Shown piece by piece: positions 25,671 through 33,274 of a stretch of DNA of 42,038 nucleotides. The notes under the pieces were generated by a model, which searched no databases, had not been told where the DNA came from, and saw only the letters and a list, made by a program, of their open reading frames with translations. The position numbers and the translations under genes are program-made. Origin of the DNA: Deltaproteobacteria bacterium (GTDB taxonomy: Bacteria; Desulfobacterota; Desulfobacteria; Desulfobacterales; SpSt-501). The stretch lies in NCBI GenBank assembly GCA_016219005.1, contig JACRCN010000010.1, positions 1 through 42,038 of the forward strand, in the 5' to 3' direction. How positions within the stretch are numbered: the stretch's first letter is position 1; every line of letters starts with the position of its first letter.

Positions 25671-26228
25671 TTAAATGGATGCATCTGCCTGCCAGAGCCC
25701 CGGATAGCTCATGACAAAGCCGGTGGTGTTCACCTCCAACATTCGCACGAAGCTCCCGCCTCCCGACTCGTACCGGTACAACGTCTCTCCCTCGCGCCGG
25801 TACACCTGTGCAAGTGGCTGGAACATCAACGCCGGAAAAGGCAGCCACGCGGCTCGCACCGCGGCTTCTTCGCCGACGGCCAGCGCGAGCCGCCGGATCG
25901 GAAGAAGATTGGTGGAAGGGCTGAATCCCAAGTCGATATCGAGCGCGCCCGCAACTGCAGTGCAATCCGCCCCGTTCAGGCGCCACTGCCGCTGCGCATC
26001 AACGGAGACGTTGAGATCAACTTCCCGGCCCCCAACCCACCCCCGCACCCGGGCTGAAACCGTACGCCAATCCGGATCGCATGCCACGAAATAGTCCAGC
26101 CGGCACGGTCGCGCCTCGTGAGCGAATACAGCGGTACCGGAAAGCTCCCATCCGTCGCTACGCGATGCGAGCCTTCCGATCTCGTGGCCCGGAAGGTCGA
26201 GCCTGCGCCAGAGGATCGTGTCGTTCAT
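25671..26228 (-). CDS. Putative glycolipid-binding family protein (PF06475-like)
   Basis: The 185-residue protein begins MNDTILWRRLDLPGHEIGRL and shows the family pattern: WELSGTAVFAHEARPCRLDYFVACD, then RWRLNG, a DIDLGFSPSTNLLPIRRL segment and the closing YESGGGSFVRMLEVNTTGFVMSYPGLW (shown here in pieces). These are hallmarks of the uncharacterised 'putative glycolipid-binding' family. It is cytosolic by sequence. It precedes the small winged-helix gene by 16 bp and follows the SDR gene by about 100 bp on the same strand. Function unproven in any species I know of. Confidence 0.75.
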   Translation of the reverse strand: MNDTILWRRLDLPGHEIGRLASRSDGWELSGTAVFAHEARPCRLDYFVACDPDWRTVSARVRGWVGGREVDLNVSVDAQRQWRLNGADCTAVAGALDIDLGFSPSTNLLPIRRLALAVGEEAAVRAAWLPFPALMFQPLAQVYRREGETLYRYESGGGSFVRMLEVNTTGFVMSYPGLWQADASI

Positions 26229-26329
26229 CGTTCATCGAGTCCCGCGGTCAAGCCTCTTCGGCCTTCAACCCTTCCCGCTGTCTTTATCCGAAATCTTGCG
26301 GGCACGGTGACCAAGGGTCAGACCGTGCC

Positions 26330-27124
26330 TCACGCGATAGCCCGGACCACGCCGCCGTCGACCCGGAGCGCCGCGCCCGTCGTTGCGGACGCATGCACGC
26401 TGCAGACGTAGGCGATCATCGCCGCCACCTCGTCCGGGGTGGCGAAACGCTGGAGCAGCGAGGAGGGGCGTGCGGTCGCGAAGAATTCCCGTTCCACCGT
26501 AGCGACGTCCACGCCGCGGGCCGCAGCCATCTGTGCGACGAATTCACCGACGCCCTCGGAGGCCGTCGGTCCGGGAAGCACGCTGTTGACTGTAACGCCG
26601 GTGCCTGCGAGGGTTTCGGCCAGCCCGCGCGACACGGCCAGCTGCGCGGTTTTGGTCATGCCGTAGTGAATCATCTCAGTCGGGATCTGGACTGCCGATT
26701 CGCTGGAGACAAAGACGATGCGTCCCCAGTTCCGCGATCGCATGCCGCGCACATAGTGGCGCGCGAGCCGGATCCCGCTCAGCACATTGATCTCGAAGAA
26801 GCGCATCCAGTCGCCATCGGAAATCTGATCGAACGGTTTCGGCTCGTAGATGCCGAGATTGTTGACGAGCACGTCGACATGCGGCAGTTGGTCGATCAGC
26901 GCCCGGCAGCCGTCGGCCGTGCTCAGATCCGCCGAAATTCCATCGACGGTCGCACCCGACAGCTCGTCTCGCAACCGGGCGACCGCAGGGCGAACGCGCG
27001 CCTCAGCCCTGCCATTCACCGTCACGTACGCGCCCTCGCTTGCCAAGGCGCGCGCGGTTGCCAGCCCGATGCCGGCCGTTGAGCCCGTCACGAGCGCCCG
27101 CTTGCCTTTCAGTCCAAGATTCAT
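26330..27124 (-). CDS. Short-chain dehydrogenase/reductase
   Basis: The 264-residue product is a classical SDR: the cofactor motif TGSTAGIG spans 13-20, NNLG is at 88-91, the catalytic Ser is at 140/141 and Tyr154/Lys158 lie in HYGMTKTA. Arg40 in VNGRAE just after the second strand favours NADP(H). Substrate unknown. It lies upstream of the glycolipid-binding-family gene on the same strand and may be in one transcription unit with it. The ATG at 27124 starts immediately before the first beta-strand. Confidence 0.85.
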   Translation of the reverse strand: MNLGLKGKRALVTGSTAGIGLATARALASEGAYVTVNGRAEARVRPAVARLRDELSGATVDGISADLSTADGCRALIDQLPHVDVLVNNLGIYEPKPFDQISDGDWMRFFEINVLSGIRLARHYVRGMRSRNWGRIVFVSSESAVQIPTEMIHYGMTKTAQLAVSRGLAETLAGTGVTVNSVLPGPTASEGVGEFVAQMAAARGVDVATVEREFFATARPSSLLQRFATPDEVAAMIAYVCSVHASATTGAALRVDGGVVRAIA

Positions 27125-27136
27125 AGCCGTTCTCTT

Positions 27137-27295
27137 TCATGGTGCGTCTCGAGAAAGCAGGGTGGCGTTGACCTCTGGTTTCATCAACACCGTGCCCCGC
27201 GCCTCAGTCCGGCTATCGATCCGCTCCAACGCGAAGCGCTCGGAAGGCTCTCGGACGCCGACCGGGGGAAGATATCTGTAGGTGATATCTTTCAT
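27137..27295 (-). CDS. Possible small ORF upstream of the SDR, 52 aa
   Basis: A frame from ATG at 27295 (GAGG directly before it) begins MKDITYRYLPPVGVREPSE and ends 12 bp before the SDR start codon. The composition is that of a normal cytosolic protein and the position would suit a coupled small gene, but I recognise no family and the ribosome-binding site is too close. It could be the C-terminal remnant of a lost gene. Confidence 0.25.
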   Translation of the reverse strand: MKDITYRYLPPVGVREPSERFALERIDSRTEARGTVLMKPEVNATLLSRDAP

Positions 27296-27860
27296 CCTCG
27301 TCAAATCAACCTCGTCCGGCTGATCAGGGCCTGAATCGGCAAAGCCCCCCGGCAGGTGCGGACGATGTGCCCCGAGCCGAATGGGTACCTGGTGAAGAGC
27401 AAACTCCCCGGCAGAGGCCGGCCGGCTCTTCATTCATCCCGCTTTCAGGCCAAATCACACCAGAGCCGGCCGTCTTCTCTGACGTATCCCTGAACGTTTC
27501 CCCAATAGGCTTTATATACGCATTTACATTATGGATATTCAAGATGGAATAGAATGGGGTCTATCATGTATTCGTTTTCAGGCAACCGGTACCGCTCACG
27601 CATCCCGGCGATTCGGATGGGCCCGGTTCATTCTGACTTCAAGGCCGGGAAAAGCAAGCGCTTCCGCTTGTCGCCAACAAATTCTCACGCCGGATACCCT
27701 GCAAAGAATAAAATACATTACACGCTCCATTGCTCCTCGTGCTTTTCTTGATAATTGTAAAGCAGCAAGTGCCTTGATATGTTGCGAAACAAGAAGGCCG
27801 TCAGGGAGCAATCGATACCGGCTTGCGATCCGGGCCGCTGACATCCGCCGGAATGTGCTA
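27296..27860. other. Intergenic region between divergent genes
   Basis: About 560 bp between the minus-strand SDR unit and the plus-strand serine hydrolase. I see no supported gene. Several small frames are open on both strands, but none has a matching ribosome-binding site or recognisable motif. It must contain at least two divergent promoters. Confidence 0.4.
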
Positions 27861-28808
27861 ATGGCGATGCATTTTTCCAGCAAACGCAAAGAACGGGATA
27901 AGGTGAAAGCATTCCAATGGATGCTGTTGCTTATGGTGAGTGTGGTCCTTGCCTATTCATGTATCAAGGAGCGTCCGTATCCTTCTTTGCATGCGAGCCT
28001 TGACCCGGATCTGCAGTCTGCCTTGATAGCTTCGCTCAAAAAAGAACTCGAACCGGAGTTTTTAAAAGCCATCGAAGAAAAGCGGGCCGCCGTCGTTTTG
28101 GTGGACATCACGAATCTTTACCGTCCAAGAGTTGCCACCCTCAACGGCGATGAAATGATGTACGCAGCCAGTCTGCCCAAAATCGCAATACTATTGGGCG
28201 CTTTTGTGCAGATCGAGCGCGGAAAAATGGTTCTCGACGATCAAACGCGGCAAGCTTGCATCCGCATGATTCGATATTCTTCAAACGTAGATGCCAGCTT
28301 GATTTTAAACCGTGTGGGCATGGATAATCTGGCGGAAATTCTGCAGTCTGACCGTTTTCGTTTTTATGATCCCGAATTCAACGGGGGCTTGTGGGTCGGC
28401 AAGGATTACAGCGAGGCTCCCGTGTGGAAGGGAGATCCTTTGCATCAAATCTCTCACGGCGCCACGGCCATGCAGGTGGCCAGATTCTACTATCTGCTGT
28501 TTACCAACCGCCTGCTGCCGCCGGAACTGACGAAAGAGATGCAGGAAATGCTGTCCGACTCCGGCTTGAAACACAAATTCGTGAAAGGTCTGGAAGACCG
28601 ACCCGGCGTCAAAATATACCGCAAATCCGGCACATGGAAAAACTGGCATGCGGACAGCGGTGTCATTGTACACGAGAATTTTCGGTATATCATCGTCGCT
28701 TTATCACAGCTTGCCAACGGGGCCGAGAAACTAAGCCGATTGGCCGCGACAGTGGACGACTTGATGAAAAGACGTCACACAGCTTCCTCAAGAAGCGACA
28801 TCAATTGA
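27861..28808 (+). CDS. Class A beta-lactamase-like serine hydrolase, membrane-anchored
   Basis: After a polar N-terminus, one hydrophobic helix (about 18-34) ends in AYSC, which may be a lipobox though it lacks Leu at -3. The mature part shows the penicillin-recognising serine hydrolase motifs in order: S104-L-P-K107 (SxxK), S140-S-N142 (SxN) and K255-S-G257 (KTG equivalent), as in the beta-lactamase2 family. The Glu166 region typical of true class A lactamases is not evident, so it may be a carboxypeptidase-like or non-lactam hydrolase at the outer face of the inner membrane or in the periplasm. The start is uncertain between ATG at 27861 and 27867. Confidence 0.75.
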   Translation: MAMHFSSKRKERDKVKAFQWMLLLMVSVVLAYSCIKERPYPSLHASLDPDLQSALIASLKKELEPEFLKAIEEKRAAVVLVDITNLYRPRVATLNGDEMMYAASLPKIAILLGAFVQIERGKMVLDDQTRQACIRMIRYSSNVDASLILNRVGMDNLAEILQSDRFRFYDPEFNGGLWVGKDYSEAPVWKGDPLHQISHGATAMQVARFYYLLFTNRLLPPELTKEMQEMLSDSGLKHKFVKGLEDRPGVKIYRKSGTWKNWHADSGVIVHENFRYIIVALSQLANGAEKLSRLAATVDDLMKRRHTASSRSDIN

Positions 28809-28850
28809 AGAACAACCTGGAAGCAAAGAAAATTCCATAAGATGAGACTC

Positions 28851-28994
28851 GAAGCCATCTCAAAAATAGCAGATCACAGCCGAGGGCAAGACGCACGCCG
28901 CTGAAAAAGCGCCGCAACCGCGTCAGGTGGCGAGCCTTTTTCAGAGGCGGGCAACGCCGCCAGCGACTGTCAGATGCATTTTCGAGATAGCTTC
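28851..28994. repeat. Family A repeat, copy 1: 144-bp MITE-like element
   Basis: Imperfect terminal inverted repeats bound the element: GAAGCCATCTCAAAAAT at 28851-28867 and ATTTTCGAGATAGCTTC at 28978-28994 (15 of 17 complementary). The inner side of the right end (about 45 bp) is repeated, in opposite orientation, at 30206-30250. There is no coding sequence inside. It is a candidate non-autonomous mobile element or palindromic repeat. Confidence 0.65.
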
Positions 28995-29040
28995 TCGTGA
29001 GGGCCTTCAAAATGGTCGGCGGCAATCGCGCGCTGCAGGG

Positions 29041-29631
29041 CTACCCCTCCAAGGCGCGTTCCGCACCGATCAACTCCGCGCGCAGGCGCTGGGTCAAGAA
29101 TGCGCCGTCCCGCGGCGGCAGCACGCGCGGCAGATCCTCCGGCAAGATCTTGACGACCGCAAAAGAAACCCCCGCACGGCGATACAGATCATTTTGCAGG
29201 GCGACCAGTTCATCGGCCTGCCGCACCGTACGAACATGTGGGATGCCGCAGGCAAGAGCAATCGCCGCGAGGTCGGCCCCCGCTGAGGTGTGGGTGGCCT
29301 GCTGACCGGTCTCACCGTAGCGTTCGTTGTCCAGCACTACGATGTGGAGGTTGGGTGGGTGCTGCGTCGCAATGGTCGCAAGGCTACCTAATCCCATCAG
29401 CATCTCACCGTCGCCGGTCAGCACCAATACGTTGCGTTCGGGTTGCGCCAATGCCAGCCCCAACCCAACCATCGCCGCACCACCCATCGCCCCCCATAGA
29501 GAAAAGTTGAGCGCTTCGTCTCCGCATGCGGCCACGTCATAAGCGGGCGCTCCAAGACCGGCCACCACAACCAGATCGCCGCGTCCCCGCAGCAAATCGC
29601 GCACTACATCGCGCCGATGGAGCATGCTCAT
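29041..29631 (-). CDS. ThDP-dependent decarboxylase, beta subunit (sulfopyruvate/phosphonopyruvate decarboxylase-like)
   Basis: The 196-residue protein is a stand-alone diphosphate-binding (PP) domain of a thiamine-diphosphate enzyme: LTGDGEMLMGLGSL (the GDG-x..-N motif start), PPNLHIVVLDNERYGETG (Asn and the YGETG loop) and a C-terminal Rossmann-like half. This resembles the C-terminal half of phosphonopyruvate decarboxylase and ComE of sulfopyruvate decarboxylase. It overlaps the upstream alpha-subunit gene by 4 nt (ATGA), which supports a heteromeric enzyme. The sulfo- versus phosphono- substrate cannot be told from sequence, and no pepM, comA or related gene is next to it. Confidence 0.8.
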   Translation of the reverse strand: MSMLHRRDVVRDLLRGRGDLVVVAGLGAPAYDVAACGDEALNFSLWGAMGGAAMVGLGLALAQPERNVLVLTGDGEMLMGLGSLATIATQHPPNLHIVVLDNERYGETGQQATHTSAGADLAAIALACGIPHVRTVRQADELVALQNDLYRRAGVSFAVVKILPEDLPRVLPPRDGAFLTQRLRAELIGAERALEG

Positions 29632-30170
29632 TTATCGCCTCGGGCAAAATTCTTGGCACCCAGCAATTTTTGTGAAAGCAGGACCGCAACCCTCCGGCGA
29701 CTCTGAAAGGCCAGTAATAGGGCGGCCTCGACAGTTGGAACGACGTCCTCCGTCGTGTCCACGCGGTAGACGAATACTCCACAGGCTTCCAAAACAGTTG
29801 GTGTGCTTTGCCCCATCGGTATCTGCCATGGGTTGAATTCACCCCACTCACCGCGCATGGTGATCAGCGATAGAAACGCCATGTTGCATACACGTGGCAG
29901 CGACAGCATGTTCACACAGTTGCCCACGCCGCTGGATTGCATCAGGAGAGCGGCGCGCTTGCCGCCCAGAAACGCGCCTGCCGCCAGCGCGATGCCTTCC
30001 TGCTCGGTCGTCAACGTGACGGCATGCATACCCGGGTCTGCCTGACACAGCGCGATCAGCCGCCTAAGCCCGCCATCCGGTACAAACGAAACGATATCCA
30101 CTTGATGCGTTTTGAACAGTTCGTGGACGCCGTCCGCCCAATCCTTGGAACTATCGGATGCATTCATCAT
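29628..30170 (-). CDS. ThDP-dependent decarboxylase, alpha subunit (pyrimidine-binding)
   Basis: The 180-residue product is a stand-alone PYR domain: it begins near VHELFKTHQVDIVSFVPDGGLR, has the activating glutamate in LTTEQEGIALAAGAFLGGK, and a LMQSSGVGNCVNMLSL segment typical of sulfopyruvate decarboxylase ComD and phosphonopyruvate decarboxylase N-terminal halves. It pairs with the PP-domain protein encoded downstream with a 4-nt overlap. Two ATG codons in tandem (30170 and 30167) can start it. The pair is bounded on both sides by inverted family A repeats. Confidence 0.8.
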   Translation of the reverse strand: MMNASDSSKDWADGVHELFKTHQVDIVSFVPDGGLRRLIALCQADPGMHAVTLTTEQEGIALAAGAFLGGKRAALLMQSSGVGNCVNMLSLPRVCNMAFLSLITMRGEWGEFNPWQIPMGQSTPTVLEACGVFVYRVDTTEDVVPTVEAALLLAFQSRRRVAVLLSQKLLGAKNFARGDK

Positions 30171-30205
30171 CGCCGCAAACCTGTCGATAGAAGCAGAATT
30201 AACCG

Positions 30206-30250
30206 GAAGCTATCTCAAAAATGCATCTGACAGTCAATGGCGGCGTTGCA
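30206..30250. repeat. Family A repeat, copy 2 (one end)
   Basis: GAAGCTATCTCAAAAAT at 30206-30222 is followed by TGCATCTGACAGTC and TGGCGGCGTTGC; these match the inverse complement of the right end of copy 1 (28994 going down) with only about four changes in 45 bp. I could not find its other terminal repeat; the element may be truncated near 30330. Confidence 0.6.
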
Positions 30251-30437
30251 ACCACGGCCGGATGTGAGCATCTCGCGAGGCCTGCAACGCCGCCATCGGG
30301 GCTCAGATGGGGTTACGAAGCGACTTCCAACCTTCTCAAGTTCTGGCGGACCGGCGATCTCCTCAAAAAGCTTCTCTAATCCTGCCGGGGAAATGATAGA
30401 TGCCGTCGGCCGATCCGCATGTGCCGGATGTTGTGCC

Positions 30438-30860
30438 TCACTCCTGGACAACCCACTGAGGGTTCCATGCCACTTCCCACAGGTGCCCGTCAGGATCCTG
30501 GAAGTAGCCGGCGTAACCGCCCCAAAAGGTTTCGTGCGCCGGCTTTACGACGACTGCACCGGCCCTTGTGGCTTGTTCCATTACCGCGTCGACCTCGACT
30601 CTTGATGAAACGTTGTGCCCAATGGTGAACTCAGTCGAGCTTGTGCTGCCAAGAGGGATCCCCGTATCACGGACAATACTCCTTCTCGGCCAAAGCGCGA
30701 GCTTCAGACCCGCCTGCAGGTCAAAGAAGGCGACTGCCCCATATTCGAACTCCGTGCCGACAATACCTAAGGTCTTAAAGCCAAGACCGTCGCGATAAAA
30801 CCGAACAGCCCTCTCCAGATCGTCAACGCCAAGAGTGATAAGCGTTATTCGAGGTTTCAT
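30438..30860 (-). CDS. VOC-family (glyoxalase/bleomycin resistance-like) protein
   Basis: The 140-residue protein has the two beta-alpha-beta-beta-beta modules of the vicinal oxygen chelate fold: LITLGVDDLERAVRFYRDGLGFKT at the N-terminus and GYAGYFQDPDGHLWEVAWNP near the C-terminus, with Glu in HLWEV as likely metal ligand. The substrate is not evident: members include glyoxalases, dioxygenases and antibiotic-binding proteins. It lies alone on the minus strand between the decarboxylase genes and a small membrane protein gene. Confidence 0.85.
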   Translation of the reverse strand: MKPRITLITLGVDDLERAVRFYRDGLGFKTLGIVGTEFEYGAVAFFDLQAGLKLALWPRRSIVRDTGIPLGSTSSTEFTIGHNVSSRVEVDAVMEQATRAGAVVVKPAHETFWGGYAGYFQDPDGHLWEVAWNPQWVVQE

Positions 30861-30924
30861 GGGAATAGACTCCGCGAGGAATAATGTTCACCCAACATTG
30901 TCGCCGATTAAGGATTGCGCGCCT

Positions 30925-31173
30925 TCAGCGCCTGCCCCAACGCCAGCGCGGGCGCTCTCCCTTGAACCAGCAAACCACCATGAGAAGCACGCAGAGCAGC
31001 GCCGAGTAGGCAACGAAAGCACCCGGCCCTCGATCCGGCAACAGCACCAGTGCGCCAGCGGCTATCAGGCAGAAGAAGACAGCCAATACAGCCCAGCCCT
31101 GCCAAGCGGTCGGCGGACCCCAGCCCCAACCGTAGCGCTTGGCGGGAAACCAGTATTTTTGTTTGTCAGCCAT
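30925..31173 (-). CDS. Small membrane protein, 82 aa, unknown
   Basis: The product begins MADKQKYWFPAKRYGWGWGPP and has two hydrophobic helices (about 24-42 and 50-68), ending in a basic, Trp-rich tail. The N-terminal WFPAKRYGWGWGPP pattern is seen in small bacterial inner-membrane proteins of unknown role. GGAGG lies upstream of the ATG. It starts 22 bp after the stop of the second SDR gene, so the two may share a transcript. Confidence 0.7.
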   Translation of the reverse strand: MADKQKYWFPAKRYGWGWGPPTAWQGWAVLAVFFCLIAAGALVLLPDRGPGAFVAYSALLCVLLMVVCWFKGERPRWRWGRR

Positions 31174-31195
31174 AGCGCAGCCTCCCTATGTCATG

Positions 31196-31960
31196 TCACG
31201 GGAAAGTCTGGCCCGTGGGGCGGATCATGATTTCGTTGACGTTGACATGCGGCGGCAACGTGAGGAGCCAGTGAATGGCATCCGCAATGGTCTGGGGTTC
31301 GAAGATTTTGCCGAATTGGGCAACCGCCTTGCCGAAGTTTTCTTCGTTATAACCGGCTACCGTCTGGAATTCACTGGCCACAACCCCCGGCATCGCCAGG
31401 GAGACGCGTACCCCATGGGGGCAGACCTCACGGCGAAGCGCTTCGGCAAGCGCTCCGATGGCGAACTTGCTGGAACCGTAGAACCCGCTGAAGGGTGAAA
31501 TATTTCGTCCCGCCACCGAACCGAGGGCCACGATGTCGCCGCTTTTCCGTTGGACCATGTATTGAGCCGCTCTCCGCATCAGGCGGGCAGCGCCGAGCAC
31601 GTTGATTTGGTAAAGGTCCTGCCACTGCGATTCATCGCTGTTAAGGATGCCGCCGGCCAGTCCGCGGCCTGCATTGATGACGACGATGTCATACTTGCCG
31701 CCACCATCATTCCACGATAGCGTTTTCTCCAGCAGCCGATCGATATCCGCCTGAACACCCGAATCGCCCGGTACGGCAAGGGCTTTTCCCCCTTGGGCGG
31801 CAATTTCCCCAGCCACCTTATCAAGGCGGTCTTTGCGGCGTGCATGGATCACGACCGCAGCGCCTGCCCGCGCCAGTGTAGCCGCTGTGGCTTGTCCTAT
31901 GCCGGAGCTGGCACCGGTTACGATGGCGGTCTTGCCCGCAAGGCATCTTTGCTTCTCCAC
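31196..31960 (-). CDS. Short-chain dehydrogenase/reductase (GTG start)
   Basis: The 254-residue SDR has VTGASSGIG near the N-terminus, VINAGRG after the fourth strand, a Ser in ALGSVAG and Tyr/Lys in FYGSSKFA. The HARRKD segment after the second strand suggests NADP(H). The start is set at GTG 31960 because GAGGAGG lies 5 nt before it; an ATG 15 codons upstream has no such site. The substrate is unknown; sequence resembles broad 'SDR family NAD(P)-dependent' serine or alcohol dehydrogenases (YdfG-like). It is followed by the small membrane protein gene. Confidence 0.85.
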   Translation of the reverse strand: MEKQRCLAGKTAIVTGASSGIGQATAATLARAGAAVVIHARRKDRLDKVAGEIAAQGGKALAVPGDSGVQADIDRLLEKTLSWNDGGGKYDIVVINAGRGLAGGILNSDESQWQDLYQINVLGAARLMRRAAQYMVQRKSGDIVALGSVAGRNISPFSGFYGSSKFAIGALAEALRREVCPHGVRVSLAMPGVVASEFQTVAGYNEENFGKAVAQFGKIFEPQTIADAIHWLLTLPPHVNVNEIMIRPTGQTFP

Positions 31961-32164
31961 TGAGTCCTCCTCGTTCACCTGTTGATTTCTTGAGAACGCC
32001 TGCAACAGCCGGCTCTATGTTAACGTACTGGGTATCCGATCCTTTGAGTGATCATATAACATCATCCTGGGTATGTTAATCCTAAAGTAAATGTTTTTCA
32101 TGGCGGTACTCCTGCTTAGGTTTCCTTGATTATCCTTGACTCTTTTATTTCAGTAAGCAACTTA

Positions 32165-32311
32165 AACAGGGTGGTGAAAAACCGCGCCTAAGGCCGTCAT
32201 CCGGCGTTGTGCGGCTTTTGTAAATGCTCACATATCGCTCGATATGCTGCGCTTTTCAAAACGCCTCACGCCTTGGCTGAGGGCCTGATGCTTGTTTTTG
32301 AACACTCTGTT
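32165..32311. repeat. Family B repeat, copy 1: 147-bp MITE-like element
   Basis: Imperfect terminal inverted repeats: AACAGGGTGGTGAAAAAC at 32165-32182 and GTTTTTGAACACTCTGTT at 32294-32311 (15 of 18 complementary). The first 53 bp recur with three changes in inverted orientation at 39383-39435. A central dyad (CATATCG-CT-CGATATG) may form a cruciform. No coding sequence inside. Confidence 0.65.
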
Positions 32312-32418
32312 ATTAATCCTGAAAATACATGATTCACCCCACTGACATTCGCATCATGGGTTCTTACGCATAGATTATTCACGGGGGAGATGAATCAATC
32401 CTCATGGAGGAAAAAGCA

Positions 32419-33042
32419 ATGAAGATATTTCGGTTTTTAAAAATGCGCATGGTTGTCCTCGCCGCATGTACAGGGATGATTCTATCGGGGAGCGCTCTTG
32501 CTGCGGATCAGGCTCCGGAGTCGCCTTCCTTGAAAGATCCGCCGGCTATCGAATTGCAAAAATGCATTCAGGTTCAGCAAGATGTCGGCCGCAATCCCTT
32601 GTCGCCTATGCCGAATGAATTCCTGATGGTGACGAAATATATAGAAAAATCGGATGAGACCGGCGTCATGAAAGAGGGCCTGAAACCCGGCAGGGCGTTT
32701 AATATGTACCTCGTGCTCAGTTTTCTGGTGCCACCGGAAAATCAGGAAATAGCGGTTGCCCATAGCATGGGCCTTATCGTGAAGGTCATCACCACCGATG
32801 CCGAATCATCCAGGGAAACGATTCGCCAGTGGGTTCTTATCGACGCGGACGGTGATAGGAACGTAGACAGTGCGACTTTTCGAGAGACTATCACAGGGGA
32901 AGGGAAGGAGCCGATCAGTTCGAATGAGGTGATGTTTCCCGTAAATCGCCTTCGAGAACTTCAGACCTATTACGAGAAGGCCGTTCTGACCCTTGGGAGC
33001 AAGGCCGAAAAGGGAGATGAAGAGGGATGCATGATCAGTTGA
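32419..33042 (+). CDS. Secreted protein of unknown function, 207 aa
   Basis: The product starts MKIFRFLKMRMVVLAACTGM with a signal peptide probably cleaved after SALA. The mature part of about 180 residues has no recognised fold; an acidic DADGDRNVDS segment near residue 150 resembles half of an EF loop, and two cysteines (CIQVQQD region and the near-terminal GCMIS) may be paired. Predicted periplasmic. The ATG at 32419 is chosen because GGAGG lies 8 nt upstream, within the sequence that another in-frame ATG (32404) would translate. It stands alone between a family B repeat and convergent transporter genes. Confidence 0.65.
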   Translation: MKIFRFLKMRMVVLAACTGMILSGSALAADQAPESPSLKDPPAIELQKCIQVQQDVGRNPLSPMPNEFLMVTKYIEKSDETGVMKEGLKPGRAFNMYLVLSFLVPPENQEIAVAHSMGLIVKVITTDAESSRETIRQWVLIDADGDRNVDSATFRETITGEGKEPISSNEVMFPVNRLRELQTYYEKAVLTLGSKAEKGDEEGCMIS

Positions 33043-33205
33043 TGTAACTGGGAGATCCGGACCAGACCGGTGCAAGCCCCTGCCTGACGGCAGGTGGCTC
33101 GGAGGCCTGCGATGAGTCGGCCCGCAGCATCCATATTCACCCTGCTTCATCACGTGCCAGCGGGATTTCACCTTAATTCCTTGCTCGGAAAGTCGAAATG
33201 TAATC
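33043..33205. other. G+C-rich intergenic segment with a small hairpin
   Basis: After the secreted-protein gene lies a structured stretch including CCTGCC-TGAC-GGCAGG at 33079-33094. It may contribute to transcription ending but lacks a T-run. I do not recognise a known RNA family or gene here. Confidence 0.35.
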
Positions 33206-33271
33206 GCATTCCAATCCCGGGCACTCCTTGACCGGCACCGCCCGGGCGTGGGTCGAGAGGGGGTGGAATGC
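33206..33271. terminator. Nested inverted repeats between convergent genes
   Basis: GCATTCCA (33206-33213) pairs with TGGAATGC (33264-33271), and inside it CCCGGGC (33216-33222) pairs with GCCCGGG (33240-33246). The structure begins 3 bp beyond the stop of the ABC ATPase gene and lies between two convergent transcription units, the place expected for a bidirectional terminator. No T-run is present, so the role is inferred. Confidence 0.45.
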
Positions 33272-33274
33272 AGG

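Noticed and set aside
33043..33130. G+C-rich segment with a vague resemblance to group II intron or structured RNA sequence
   Set aside because: No catalytic domain V-like hairpin, no reverse transcriptase gene and no recognised RNA family motif.
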